Positions 54,900 to 62,968 of a stretch of DNA of 64,000 nt are shown piece by piece. The stretch comes from Enterobacteriaceae bacterium RIT691 (GTDB lineage Bacteria; Pseudomonadota; Gammaproteobacteria; Enterobacterales; Enterobacteriaceae). Made by a program: the position numbers and the translations under genes. Location of the stretch: contig WJYM01000008.1 in assembly GCA_009668205.1 (NCBI GenBank), positions 186,001 through 250,000 on the forward strand, given 5' to 3'. The notes under the pieces were generated by a model. That model saw only the letters and a list, made by a program, of their open reading frames with translations, ran no database searches and was not told the origin of the DNA. How positions within the stretch are numbered: position 1 is the first letter of the stretch; each line of letters opens with the position of its first letter.

Positions 54900-56600
54900 T
54901 TATTCCCCCACCATTTCAGTATTTGCCGCGCCCGGTGGCACCATTGGCCAGACTTTTTGTTCCGGATCGATACGCACGTGGATCAGCGCCGGGCCCGGAC
55001 GAGAGATAATCTCCTGCAGCGCAGCCTGCGGATCTTCCGCGGCGTTCAGATCGCAGGTGTCGAGACCAAAGCCTGCGGCAATCTGCATAAAGTTGATCAT
55101 CCCCGGATAGGTCGCCGCAAACACGCCCTGCTTGTAGAACAGGCTCTGCTGCTGGTGCACCAGCCCCAGTGCTTCGTTGTTCATCAGGATAATTTTCACG
55201 TCGAGTTGGTTTTCCGCCGCCGTCGCCATTTCCTGAATGTTCATCATCAGGCTGCCATCACCGGAGAAGCAAAGCACTTTACGATGCGGGTTCGCCAACG
55301 CAGCGCCAATCGCCGCCGGCAGGCCAAAGCCCATGGTGCCGAGGCCACCAGAGGTCAGCCACTGACGAGGGCGGTTTAACGGATAGGCCTGCGCCGTCCA
55401 CATCTGATGCTGACCAACGTCGGTGGTCACAATCGCTTCATCGTCAACGCAGGCAGCCACGGCATTAATCAGGCCGTAATGCGTCAGCGGATCGCCCGCC
55501 TGCGGAATGGCTGACGGGAATTCCTGCTGCAAATCTGCCACCAGTTGACGCCACTCTGTACGTGACTGCGCTTCAATCAGCGGGATCAGCTGGTCCAGCA
55601 CCTCACCCACATCAGCCTGAATTGCCACATGCGGCTGCTTGATTTTGCCAAGCTCTGCGCGGTCGATATCGACGTGGATAATTTTGGCATTCGGGCAGAA
55701 CTGCTCGGTTTTGCCAATCGCCCGGTCATCAAAACGCGCCCCTAAAACAATCAGCAAATCAGATTGTTGCAGAATATAGTTGGTACTGCGTGCGCCGTGC
55801 ATCCCGAGCATACCCAGCGAGAGTGGATGCGCCTTCGGCAGCATACCCAGCGCCATCAGCGTCATGGTAGTAGGAAGATTGGATTTTTCCGCCAGCTTGC
55901 GGATTTGCTCCGGCACGTTAATCACCCCACCGCCCAGATAAAGCACCGGACGCTTGGCTGCGTTAATCATCGCCGCCGCTTCGCGCACATCGCTCAGATT
56001 AAATACCGGCGCTGGCGCTTTGCAGCCCGGCATCGGCAGGTCGTCGATGTCGATTTCTGCGGTCTGGACATTCTTCGGAATATCTACCCACACCGGGCCC
56101 GGTCGGCCGGACTGGGCAATGCGAAATGCATCGCTGATCACCTGCGGGAGCTCGGCTATATCGCGCACTAAGTAGTTGTGTTTGGTGATAGGGATAGAGA
56201 TGCCGTAGGTGTCCACTTCCTGAAAAGCATCGGTACCAATCATCGACGCAGGTACCTGGCCGGTGATGCACACCAGCGGAATGGAGTCGAGGCGGGCGTC
56301 AGCAATGGCGGTCACCAGGTTGGTGGCGCCCGGGCCGCTACAGGCCATGCACACCGCCGGTTTTCCCTGAGTACGCGCCATCCCCTGTGCCATAAACCCG
56401 GCACCCTGCTCATGGCGGGCCAGCACGTGGCGAATCTGCTTGCTTTGGCTCAGCGCATCGTACAGCGGTAAAACCGTTCCGCCTGGAATACCGGTGACAG
56501 TGGTGATGCCCTGGCGCTCCAGTAAATGAACGATCAGCTGTGCGCCAGTAAAGCGCTTCGCCTGTGAGGTGTTCTGTGTTCCTGTGCCCGAAGTTGCCAT
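54900..56600 (-). CDS. ilvB: acetolactate synthase I large subunit
   Basis: IlvB (566 residues) is the ThDP-dependent catalytic subunit that condenses pyruvate to acetolactate for valine and leucine synthesis, or with 2-oxobutyrate for isoleucine. The catalytic Glu lies in ARHEQGAGFMAQG; the ThDP-Mg motif is GDGSLMMNIQEMATAAENQLDVKIILMNN (GDG to NN). The 5' end follows the ivbL attenuator. Confidence 0.97.
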   Translation of the reverse strand: MATSGTGTQNTSQAKRFTGAQLIVHLLERQGITTVTGIPGGTVLPLYDALSQSKQIRHVLARHEQGAGFMAQGMARTQGKPAVCMACSGPGATNLVTAIADARLDSIPLVCITGQVPASMIGTDAFQEVDTYGISIPITKHNYLVRDIAELPQVISDAFRIAQSGRPGPVWVDIPKNVQTAEIDIDDLPMPGCKAPAPVFNLSDVREAAAMINAAKRPVLYLGGGVINVPEQIRKLAEKSNLPTTMTLMALGMLPKAHPLSLGMLGMHGARSTNYILQQSDLLIVLGARFDDRAIGKTEQFCPNAKIIHVDIDRAELGKIKQPHVAIQADVGEVLDQLIPLIEAQSRTEWRQLVADLQQEFPSAIPQAGDPLTHYGLINAVAACVDDEAIVTTDVGQHQMWTAQAYPLNRPRQWLTSGGLGTMGFGLPAAIGAALANPHRKVLCFSGDGSLMMNIQEMATAAENQLDVKIILMNNEALGLVHQQQSLFYKQGVFAATYPGMINFMQIAAGFGLDTCDLNAAEDPQAALQEIISRPGPALIHVRIDPEQKVWPMVPPGAANTEMVGE

Positions 56601-56645
56601 GCTCCAGTCCTTCTTATTCTGGGCCGACTTTCCGGGGAGGCTTAA

Positions 56646-56685
56646 ACGAAAAACCCCGCCCGGTTTGCGCCGGCGGGGTTTTGGA
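56646..56685 (-). promoter_or_regulatory. ilvBN attenuator terminator
   Basis: Read on the minus strand, AAACCCCGCC/GGCGGGGTTT with an 11-base loop is followed by TTCG and a weak T tract. It lies between the ivbL leader peptide and ilvB. Starvation for valine or leucine stalls ribosomes on ivbL and prevents this hairpin, the established mechanism for the operon. Confidence 0.85.
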
Positions 56686-56702
56686 ATCGTGTGTTCCGGA
56701 CC

Positions 56703-56801
56703 CTACGGCGCATTGCCGACGACCACCACCACACGCACGACGACCACTGCGGCTGGTTGCGCAGTTGGTAGTAGGTTGATTGCGTTCAGGTTGATGTTCA
56801 T
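56703..56801 (-). CDS. ivbL: ilvB operon leader peptide
   Basis: A 32-residue leader with the diagnostic run of valine codons (AAVVVVRVVVVVGNAP at the C-terminus: nine Val, interrupted by Arg) and three Leu earlier. It is equal in length and end to E. coli IvbL. The valine- and leucine-rich stretch is the sensor for the attenuator downstream. Confidence 0.96.
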   Translation of the reverse strand: MNINLNAINLLPTAQPAAVVVVRVVVVVGNAP

Positions 56802-56930
56802 TAGGGACCATGACGTTGTGTGATTGACTGGATTCATACAAGCACAGCTTTTATACGCCAGCAAGAGGTTTATCGCGACGGGTGGGAATTTGCGCCTTTG
56901 ATCACATTCCAATGCAAAACCGTAGAAAAC

Positions 56931-57005
56931 AAAAAACCCCGCCTGGGCGAGGTTTTATCCGTGGTTGGCGGCTGGTAACCGCGAAGCACACTCTGTTACG
57001 TCAAC
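56931..57005 (-). ncRNA. istR: IstR-1 antisense RNA
   Basis: A 75-base small RNA matching E. coli IstR-1: it begins GTTGACGTAACAGAG, continues TGTGCTTCGCGGTTACC and AGCCGCCAACCACGG, and ends in AACCTCGCC/AGGCGGGGTT with a six-T tail. A sigma-70 promoter stands at the right distance (TTGCAC, 17 bases, TATACT; 57040-57012 on the minus strand). The first bases are complementary to the tisB leader at 57235-57255. It blocks ribosome standby binding on the tisB mRNA. Confidence 0.93.
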
Positions 57006-57103
57006 GGCAAAAGTATACGCGATCGACGCTGATCGTGCAATTTTCACGACGGTTTACGCTATCGTGAAGCCGGGGATGATATTGATGATTTGTCGATAAA
57101 ATA

Positions 57104-57119
57104 CTGTTCATGCATACAG
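57104..57119. promoter_or_regulatory. LexA box of the tisB/istR region
   Basis: CTGTTCATGCATACAG fits the 16-base LexA consensus CTGT-N8-ACAG. It stands upstream of the tisB transcript and between it and istR, as in E. coli, where it makes tisB and the longer IstR-2 SOS-inducible. Confidence 0.88.
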
Positions 57120-57234
57120 TGTTTATCTATACTGAGTTTGTTCGCAGTGAGCCATTGGGGGGCCGCAGTTACACCCGGCGCGCAAAAGTCCTGGCTGAAA
57201 CGGGTGGTGCCGTCAGCGCCTTAACCCCCGGGAG

Positions 57235-57255
57235 AGCACACTGTGTTACGTCAAC
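57235..57255 (+). promoter_or_regulatory. IstR-1 pairing site in the tisB leader
   Basis: Twenty of 21 bases are complementary to the 5' segment of IstR-1 (AGCACACTGTGTTACGTCAA plus one base; a single mismatch at the ninth base). The site lies 70-90 bases before the tisB ATG, the position of the standby/antisense target in E. coli. Confidence 0.85.
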
Positions 57256-57324
57256 AAAGCGGCTGATGACAGGCAGCGGAAAGGTAAGTCAGTCGGCAGG
57301 TCTCCTGCACCATAGGAGAAACGT

Positions 57325-57414
57325 ATGGGTGGACTGGAACTGGTTTTACTTGTCCTGAAACTCATGGTTGCGTTGCTGCAACTGCTTGATGCAGTCCTGA
57401 AAACCTTCCGGTAA
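57325..57414 (+). CDS. tisB: SOS-induced type I toxin TisB
   Basis: A 29-residue hydrophobic peptide: MGGLELVLLVLKL then MVALLQLLDAVLKTFR. It aligns with E. coli TisB (shared LKLxVAxLQLLDAVLK core), which inserts in the inner membrane, collapses the proton motive force and causes persistence after DNA damage. An AGGAG lies 7 bases before the ATG. Acidic residues sit on one face and Lys/Arg at the ends. It lies between a LexA box and a strong terminator, with the antisense IstR-1 opposite. Confidence 0.92.
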   Translation: MGGLELVLLVLKLMVALLQLLDAVLKTFR

Positions 57415-57433
57415 TCAGGTTCAGGCCGTACTG

Positions 57434-57461
57434 AAGAGGGGCGGGAAACCGCCCCTCTTTC
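57434..57461 (+). terminator. terminator after tisB
   Basis: AAGAGGGGCGG, GAAA loop, CCGCCCCTCTT, then TC: an 11-bp stem 20 bases after the tisB stop. Confidence 0.85.
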
Positions 57462-57463
57462 AA

Positions 57464-57641
57464 CCCATTTTCCTGGGGGACCATGACACCGTTGATTGAT
57501 ACCGCCTTGTCGAATTCCTGGTGTATCCATCGTGTTTTCAGGCCTTCGGAGCACACGCTCTTAATGGAAAAAATCAATGGATAACACCCAAAACTGTTGA
57601 TATGTTTATTAATTCACAATAACAATATACGTAAAGGCATT
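57464..57641 (+). other. candidate retron non-coding RNA region upstream of the effector/RT operon
   Basis: 178 bases between the tisB terminator and the first retron gene. They contain a long imperfect hairpin: GGTGTATCCAT (57520-57530) against ATGGATAACACC (57577-57588), with an inner CGTGT/ACACG stem around a CCTTCGG-like tip. Retron msr-msd RNAs usually lie upstream of the operon and are this long, but I could not delimit a1/a2 repeats or the priming G. It may instead be only a leader. Confidence 0.35.
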
Positions 57642-58589
57642 ATGGGTATTCTCTTCCTGCTTTCGCTATTACTCGCCTGGCCCAGCGGCGGCCTGTCTAT
57701 ATTGCTTTTCATTATCATATACTTAGCAGCAAAACTATTAAAGGAAAAGCAAACTCATCACGCCAGAAGAGAACGCGATGCAGCAAAAAATATCCTTTCT
57801 GGAGAAACAGGTTATCCTTCTTGGATGAGAGATAAAGACGAACTTGATATATTTATTACGGTTGTCGGTATTTCTCTGTCAAAAAGGAATATCCCCGATA
57901 CGTTTTTAAAAAGCATACTACAAAATAAAATCAGCGCCGATTCCGTCTTCGCATATGCCTATAATCTTGAAAAAGAGGGTTCAAGCTTTATAGAGCAACA
58001 GGTCGCAGTAACAGATATGCTTGACTCATTATGGCGTTCACAAAAGCAGACGAAAAACACGGAGGAAAAAATTGCACCAACCGTCACCACTGAACCTTCC
58101 AGACGCACATCAGGCACCCTGCTAACCAGCATCCCTTTTTCTTCCGCCCCATTAAAATATAAGGACAGTGCTAAACCCAGCAATAAAAACTCATTCTATA
58201 ACTTCCATTACATGATGGAAAAAAAGAAGATAAGGATAACGCAAATAGTAAAGTTATCCGCGATCAAAAATGACAGAGCAAGCATCACCTTTGTTGACCA
58301 GAATAATTATAATAATAACAAAATCGCAAAGGTATCATTGTTATTGAAGCAAGGAGATGATATTCAAAAGCGTTACCCATCATTAAAGATTGAATTCTTT
58401 TCTATCACCAAAGATACAGAACATAAAATAACCACATTATTACTTTTATACAAAAAAAGCACCGATACTTTGTTTGCTCATTTCGTTAATGCTCCACAAC
58501 GCAATACGAATACCCAGACAATCAATATCAACGGGGATAATCTTAACGCTTCCACGTTAGCAAAGGCCATACTCAATGACGCTAAATAG
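57642..58589 (+). CDS. membrane-anchored partner of the reverse transcriptase (putative effector)
   Basis: A 315-residue protein of no family I recognise. Residues 2-31 are hydrophobic, probably two short helices around PSGG or one anchor, followed by a basic segment (KLLKEKQTHHARRERD). Then comes a helical domain (DIFITVVGISLSKRNIPDTF), a Ser/Thr/Pro linker and a Lys/Asn-rich C-terminal domain ending NLNASTLAKAILNDAK. It overlaps the reverse transcriptase start by 14 bases, so the two are coupled. In retrons the partner gene is commonly the toxic effector; the membrane anchor suggests action on the inner membrane. AT-rich, probably acquired. Confidence 0.75.
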   Translation: MGILFLLSLLLAWPSGGLSILLFIIIYLAAKLLKEKQTHHARRERDAAKNILSGETGYPSWMRDKDELDIFITVVGISLSKRNIPDTFLKSILQNKISADSVFAYAYNLEKEGSSFIEQQVAVTDMLDSLWRSQKQTKNTEEKIAPTVTTEPSRRTSGTLLTSIPFSSAPLKYKDSAKPSNKNSFYNFHYMMEKKKIRITQIVKLSAIKNDRASITFVDQNNYNNNKIAKVSLLLKQGDDIQKRYPSLKIEFFSITKDTEHKITTLLLLYKKSTDTLFAHFVNAPQRNTNTQTININGDNLNASTLAKAILNDAK

Positions 58590-59475
58590 AACAAAGCATA
58601 TTAATGGCAAAGCGATTACGCTCTTTGGCTTCAACATGAAGAAAAAAGGGAAAAACAGGACCCTCTACAAAGCCATTGATGAATCAGCTTTGGTGTATAA
58701 AAAAATGGCAACAGTTATTTATGAACATTACCTGTCAATCCTGGACAACCCTATTTCATCAAATGAAAACAACGCACTCAGCCGGGCTATTAAGGACATA
58801 CCTCATGCATTTTTTAAAGGCAGAAGCCCGATAACCAATGCACAGGCACACATTGGATTCGATTTAACCATCACCATTGATATAAAGGACTTCTTTGGTA
58901 GCATTACCGACAGCATGCTGGCATCCCATTTCTCTTCAGATGTCCTTGATGCCTGTTTCATTGATGGGACATTACCTCAAGGGTTGGCAACCAGTCCTGT
59001 CATTTCTAACATCGCAATGATAGGCATGGATCAGAAAATCTATACCTACTTAAGCCAATATACCTCCGTAATACATCAGGAAAGCTCTCTCCGCACTCTG
59101 CTAAACCAAATCAGCAAGACCCATAACGAAAATGAGGCTGAAAAAAATACGTTTGCCTATACCCGGTATGCCGATGATATCTCCATTAGCATTAACCTAC
59201 GCAAAGATGCCGATGCCCGCACACAGTCAACGGCGATAATTAAGAGTATCAGCGCTCTCCTTGCTGAGAGTGGATTTAAAGTAAACACTAAGAAAACAAA
59301 AGTGATGCTTGATACTGGGGGTTATCGGATAATTACAGGCGTCGCCGTAAACAAACACAAAATTAAGGCGACAAGAAAGACCATCAGGTTAATCAGAGCA
59401 TCAATGCATAATGCCAATCTCTGCAAGGCAGAAGGATTATTGAACTGGGCAGATCAAATAAAGAGAGCAATGTAA
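58576..59475 (+). CDS. retron-type reverse transcriptase
   Basis: A 299-residue reverse transcriptase. The retron-specific NAxxH motif is NAQAH (residues 88-92). The palm domain shows DIKDFF (Asp102/105), LPQGLATSPVISN (residues 133-145) and the catalytic YADD (198-201). The retron VTG triplet near the C-terminus is ITG (253-255) followed by VAVN. The size is typical of stand-alone retron RTs. In such systems the RT copies a structured RNA into branched msDNA that holds a toxin in check until phage attack. It is encoded after the membrane protein and ends in a terminator that overlaps its stop codon. Confidence 0.9.
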   Translation: MTLNRTKHINGKAITLFGFNMKKKGKNRTLYKAIDESALVYKKMATVIYEHYLSILDNPISSNENNALSRAIKDIPHAFFKGRSPITNAQAHIGFDLTITIDIKDFFGSITDSMLASHFSSDVLDACFIDGTLPQGLATSPVISNIAMIGMDQKIYTYLSQYTSVIHQESSLRTLLNQISKTHNENEAEKNTFAYTRYADDISISINLRKDADARTQSTAIIKSISALLAESGFKVNTKKTKVMLDTGGYRIITGVAVNKHKIKATRKTIRLIRASMHNANLCKAEGLLNWADQIKRAM

Positions 59476-59490
59476 CTTGCTCTCTTTATT
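59462..59490 (+). terminator. terminator overlapping the reverse transcriptase stop
   Basis: AGAGAGCAA (59462-59470), 6-base loop holding the TAA, TTGCTCTCT (59477-59485), then TTATT: a perfect 9-bp stem. Confidence 0.8.
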
Positions 59491-59960
59491 GAAGCCTACG
59501 TTTAACGTGTAGTGTGTAGCGTGTAGAAAATCACGTTCGGAAAGGACAATTCAGCGGACGAAACATCACGCTATACCGTTTAAGGATCAGTCTCAAAGCT
59601 AGGCGTGAGCATCTTATCAAACGGTAAAAATTAGTCTACAAAATAATCACGACTTTAAAGACCCATCATGATGTTTCGCGCTGATGTTCCCTGCCCAGGT
59701 AAAGCCGCACGGTCACAAGGAAGGGCCCAGCAAAGTCGTGGATTGCCTCTGCAAATCCTTCAATAAATACCCGATTGCAAAGGAACCCGACTGGCAATAA
59801 TTGTTGCCGATAATCGTTTACAAATCCTGCCTTAGCACCGCTACCCATTCTGGGGGGAGTGGTTGTTCTGTCATCAGTCTGTGGTAGATTCCTCCTGCTT
59901 TTAACGGATGTGCCAGTCACATATTCTATTAATCAAACTCTTTATAACGAAATCATCGAG
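59491..59960. other. intergenic region between the retron and emrD, with repeats
   Basis: 470 bases with no supported gene. Seen here: three GTGTAG hexamers spaced 7 bases apart (59507, 59514, 59521), and a perfect inverted repeat TACCGTTT (59574-59581) / AAACGGTA (59619-59626) with a 37-base loop. This could be a structured RNA or the edge of the inserted retron. An 84-codon minus-strand frame (59666-59920) was not accepted. The emrD promoter must lie in the right part. Confidence 0.4.
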
Positions 59961-61145
59961 ATGAAAAGGCATAAGAACGTCAGTCTGCTGTTGATGCTCG
60001 TCCTGCTGGTCGCTGTCGGACAGATGGCGCAAACCATTTATATCCCGGCCATTGCCCATATGGCGGAAGCGTTAAACGTCCGCGAAGGTGCCGTGCAGAG
60101 CGTGATGGGCGCCTATCTTCTGACCTATGGTTTCTCTCAGCTGTTTTACGGACCGCTTTCAGACCGTATCGGCCGTCGCCCGGTGATCCTCGCAGGGATG
60201 ATGATTTTTATGCTGGCGACCATCATCGCCATGACCACTCACAATCTGACCATGCTGATTGCCGCCAGCGCGCTGCAGGGAATGGGCACGGGAGTGGGAG
60301 GCGTGATGGCGAGAACGCTGCCGCGCGATCTCTATGAAGGCACGCAGCTTCGCCATGCAAACAGCCTGCTTAACATGGGCATTCTGGTCAGCCCACTGCT
60401 GGCCCCGCTGATTGGCGGGATGCTCGATACGGTGTGGGGCTGGCGCGCCTGCTATGGCTTCCTGCTGGTGCTGTGCGTTATCGTCACATTCAGTATGGCG
60501 CGCTGGATGCCGGAAACCCGTCCGCAAAATGCACCGCGCACCCGTCTGGTCACCAGCTACAAAACGCTGTTCGGCAACGGCGCGTTCAACTGCTATCTGC
60601 TGATGCTGGTAGGAGGTTTGGCAGGCATTGCGGTGTTTGAAGCCAGCTCAGGCGTGCTGTTAGGCGCCGGCCTTGGCCTGAGCAGCATGGTGGTCAGTAT
60701 TCTGTTTATCCTGCCGATCCCCGCCGCCTTTTTTGGTGCCTGGTTTGCAGGCCGACAGAACAAGCGTTTCTCCAGCCTGATGTGGCAATCGGTGATCAGC
60801 TGTCTGCTGGCGGGCCTGATGATGTGGATCCCAGGCTTACTCGGGGTGATGAACGTCTGGACGCTGCTGGTGCCTGCGGCTCTGTTCTTCTTTGGCGCAG
60901 GCATGTTGTTCCCACTCGCCACCAGCGGTGCCATGGAGCCGTTTCCTTTCCTGGCAGGCACGGCGGGGGCGTTGGTCGGTGGCTTACAGAATATTGGTTC
61001 CGGTGTGCTGGCGTGGCTTTCGGCCATGATGCCGCAAAACGGACAAAGCAGCCTTGGCCTGCTGATGACGCTGATGGGGCTGTTGATTTTGCTGTGCTGG
61101 CTGCCGCTGGCCTCGCGCTTTAATCAGCACCAGCAACCGGTCTGA
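59961..61145 (+). CDS. emrD: multidrug efflux MFS transporter EmrD
   Basis: A 394-residue 12-helix DHA1 antiporter for hydrophobic drugs and uncouplers. It matches E. coli EmrD in length and in key segments: AVGQMAQTIYIPAIAHMA, YGPLSDRIGRRPVI (motif A) and GMGTGVGGVMARTLPRDL. The start at 59961 matches the family; the frame is open 34 codons upstream. It is convergent with the radical-SAM gene, ending 1 base before it. Confidence 0.95.
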   Translation: MKRHKNVSLLLMLVLLVAVGQMAQTIYIPAIAHMAEALNVREGAVQSVMGAYLLTYGFSQLFYGPLSDRIGRRPVILAGMMIFMLATIIAMTTHNLTMLIAASALQGMGTGVGGVMARTLPRDLYEGTQLRHANSLLNMGILVSPLLAPLIGGMLDTVWGWRACYGFLLVLCVIVTFSMARWMPETRPQNAPRTRLVTSYKTLFGNGAFNCYLLMLVGGLAGIAVFEASSGVLLGAGLGLSSMVVSILFILPIPAAFFGAWFAGRQNKRFSSLMWQSVISCLLAGLMMWIPGLLGVMNVWTLLVPAALFFFGAGMLFPLATSGAMEPFPFLAGTAGALVGGLQNIGSGVLAWLSAMMPQNGQSSLGLLMTLMGLLILLCWLPLASRFNQHQQPV

Positions 61146-61146
61146 T

Positions 61147-62229
61147 TTACCCCGTTTTCTGCTGGCGCAGCATCATCATTAGCTCCATGGGTGAACGGCG
61201 CTGGTTAATTAAATCGCGCATCACGCGCATGTGGGGAGCGCTGTAGGTGAAGAAGTGGTGATACCCTTCACACAGCGCGCTTTTCCCGCTGGCATCACGA
61301 TGCTTCGGGCAGTCACCGTTACACAACCTGAGCACGGAACACTTTCTGCATTGATCGGGCAAAGAACGCGTTTTATATTGCCCGAACTCCCCGGCCTCAG
61401 CGCTTGCGTTAATGACCTTCAGGCTGGTGTGATGGCGATTGCCATGGCGGAAGCTCTCAACGCCAAACGGGTGATCGCAGGTTTCCCCGAGCGAGCACAT
61501 CCGTGAGGAGAACCCATTCCAGATCCCCAGAGTGGAATCAAACAGCTGCACGAAAACGCGCCCTACATCTTCATGGACCCAGACATCAAACACCTCACAC
61601 AAAAATTGCCCCCACTGCCTGGCCGTGACGGAATACCCGGTTGGCTGTTGATGATCGTTCATCTCGAGGTGCGGGATAAATTGCAAAAAGGGTGTGCCCA
61701 ACTCGCGTAGATAGCGGTACAGCTGCTGCGGATACTGGCAGTTCAGGCGATTCACGCTCACCAGCAGAGTAAACTCCACGTCGTGCGCGTTTAACGACTC
61801 AATGGCGCGAAGCACCTGGTGATGGGTCGGATTGTCGCTGCGGCTGACGTGAAATTCGTCGTGGCACGCTGGCGGCCCATCAAGCGAAATCCCCACCAAC
61901 CAGCTCTGCTCTTTGAAGAACTGGCACCACGCATCATCCAGCAATATCCCATTGGTCTGAAAGGCATTGTAGATCCGCTTTTCCCCGGCATACTTCTGCT
62001 GCAGTGCAGCCGCAATACGGAAGAAATCCAACCCGCACAGCGTAGGCTCGCCCTCATGCCAGGTAAAATGCACTTCGTCAGCGGGCTGCGCATCAATGTG
62101 CTGGCGAATAAACGCCTCCAGCGCGTCTTCACTCATCACTGACTGGTGTGTTTTTTCCCTATAGAAGCAGCGGCTGTTAAGGTTACACCCTGATCTGGCC
62201 GGTTTGGCCATGACGTGACATCCTGTCAT
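61147..62229 (-). CDS. radical-SAM anaerobic sulfatase-maturase homologue with altered cluster motif
   Basis: A 360-residue protein of the AslB/anSME family in the place of E. coli yidF. The start CHVMAKP is typical. The expected CxxxCxxC that binds the catalytic 4Fe-4S cluster should read like CNLNCxYCFY, but here reads CNLNSRCFY: one codon is missing and the middle Cys is Ser. The rest is well kept: HEGEPTL, FQTNGILL, GISLDGP, and the SPASM cysteines CRKCSVLRLCNGDCPKH...C. No sulfatase gene is adjacent. It is either inactive, rewired or a sequencing error. It begins 9 bases downstream of yidG. Confidence 0.8.
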   Translation of the reverse strand: MTGCHVMAKPARSGCNLNSRCFYREKTHQSVMSEDALEAFIRQHIDAQPADEVHFTWHEGEPTLCGLDFFRIAAALQQKYAGEKRIYNAFQTNGILLDDAWCQFFKEQSWLVGISLDGPPACHDEFHVSRSDNPTHHQVLRAIESLNAHDVEFTLLVSVNRLNCQYPQQLYRYLRELGTPFLQFIPHLEMNDHQQPTGYSVTARQWGQFLCEVFDVWVHEDVGRVFVQLFDSTLGIWNGFSSRMCSLGETCDHPFGVESFRHGNRHHTSLKVINASAEAGEFGQYKTRSLPDQCRKCSVLRLCNGDCPKHRDASGKSALCEGYHHFFTYSAPHMRVMRDLINQRRSPMELMMMLRQQKTG

Positions 62230-62238
62230 TCGACTCCC

Positions 62239-62589
62239 TTAGATAAACGTGATGAGTTGCTGTAAGTGAGTTATAGCAAACAACAAAGCCAGCGACAGGA
62301 CCGCGAGGGCGATCAAAAATTTATCCCTCACCGCATTATTTTGAGAAAAATCTTGGCAGGTAGCGTCCATAAGATTTCGGCTGCGGGTATAGCGCCAGAG
62401 GATAAATCCCACCACCATCAGTACCGCTACGGAAAGCCAGAATGGCGTCCCCGCTCGATGCCAGTGGTGTTTAAGCGCCAGCGCCATCAGCGCACCATAA
62501 CCCAACAGCGTACGAAACCAGGCCAGTGAGGTCCTCTCCGGCTGTAATCCAGGATCGCTTTCACGCCGGGCGCGGCGCTGCTCAGGCAT
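62239..62589 (-). CDS. yidG: DUF202 inner-membrane protein YidG
   Basis: A 116-residue protein with three membrane helices and the DUF202 signature LQPERTSLAWFRTLLGYGAL. It is homologous to E. coli YidG. The start at 62589 matches; five upstream codons are not needed. It overlaps yidH by 8 bases. Function is unknown; paired DUF202 proteins probably form a membrane complex. Confidence 0.92.
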   Translation of the reverse strand: MPEQRRARRESDPGLQPERTSLAWFRTLLGYGALMALALKHHWHRAGTPFWLSVAVLMVVGFILWRYTRSRNLMDATCQDFSQNNAVRDKFLIALAVLSLALLFAITHLQQLITFI

Positions 62590-62926
62590 AAAACACCAGC
62601 ACACTCACAACGGCAGCCACGAGAATGAGTGCTCCGCTGATGATAAGCAGACCACGGGTGTAGGGAAGATCCTGCTTCAGGCGCATCGCTTTTTCGTTGT
62701 TGAGCCAGCGCAGATAGCCGTAAATCGCCACCCCGCCCGCAAACAGGCACAGCAGCAGAGCCAACAGTTCACGAATCAGCGGTGTTGCAAAATCGGGTGC
62801 CAGCTGATCGAGCCCCACCCCCGCGGCAAGAAAGCCCAGCGCGGTGCGGATCCACGCCAGGAACGTCCGTTCATTGGCCAGCGAGAAACGGTAGTCCGGG
62901 GCTTCACCGAGGTGGGATATTTTCAT
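62582..62926 (-). CDS. yidH: DUF202 inner-membrane protein YidH
   Basis: A 114-residue protein with three helices and the DUF202 motif LANERTFLAWIRTALGF. It is homologous to E. coli YidH. The long open frame upstream runs through a palindromic repeat and is not coding; the ATG at 62926 gives the E. coli start MKISHLGEAPDYRF. It is the first gene of yidHG. Confidence 0.92.
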   Translation of the reverse strand: MKISHLGEAPDYRFSLANERTFLAWIRTALGFLAAGVGLDQLAPDFATPLIRELLALLLCLFAGGVAIYGYLRWLNNEKAMRLKQDLPYTRGLLIISGALILVAAVVSVLVFYA

Positions 62927-62968
62927 TGCGGCTCCTAGTGGTCCTTTTTTGGCGTTGGGGATGATGAG

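Noticed and set aside
57362-57577. A 71-codon minus-strand frame over the tisB 3' end
   Set aside because: It overlaps tisB and its terminator in antisense, and no homology was recognised.
59666-59920. An 84-codon minus-strand frame between the retron and emrD
   Set aside because: No domain, no good start context and no neighbour support. It covers the likely emrD promoter. It could be a small gene, but I cannot support it.
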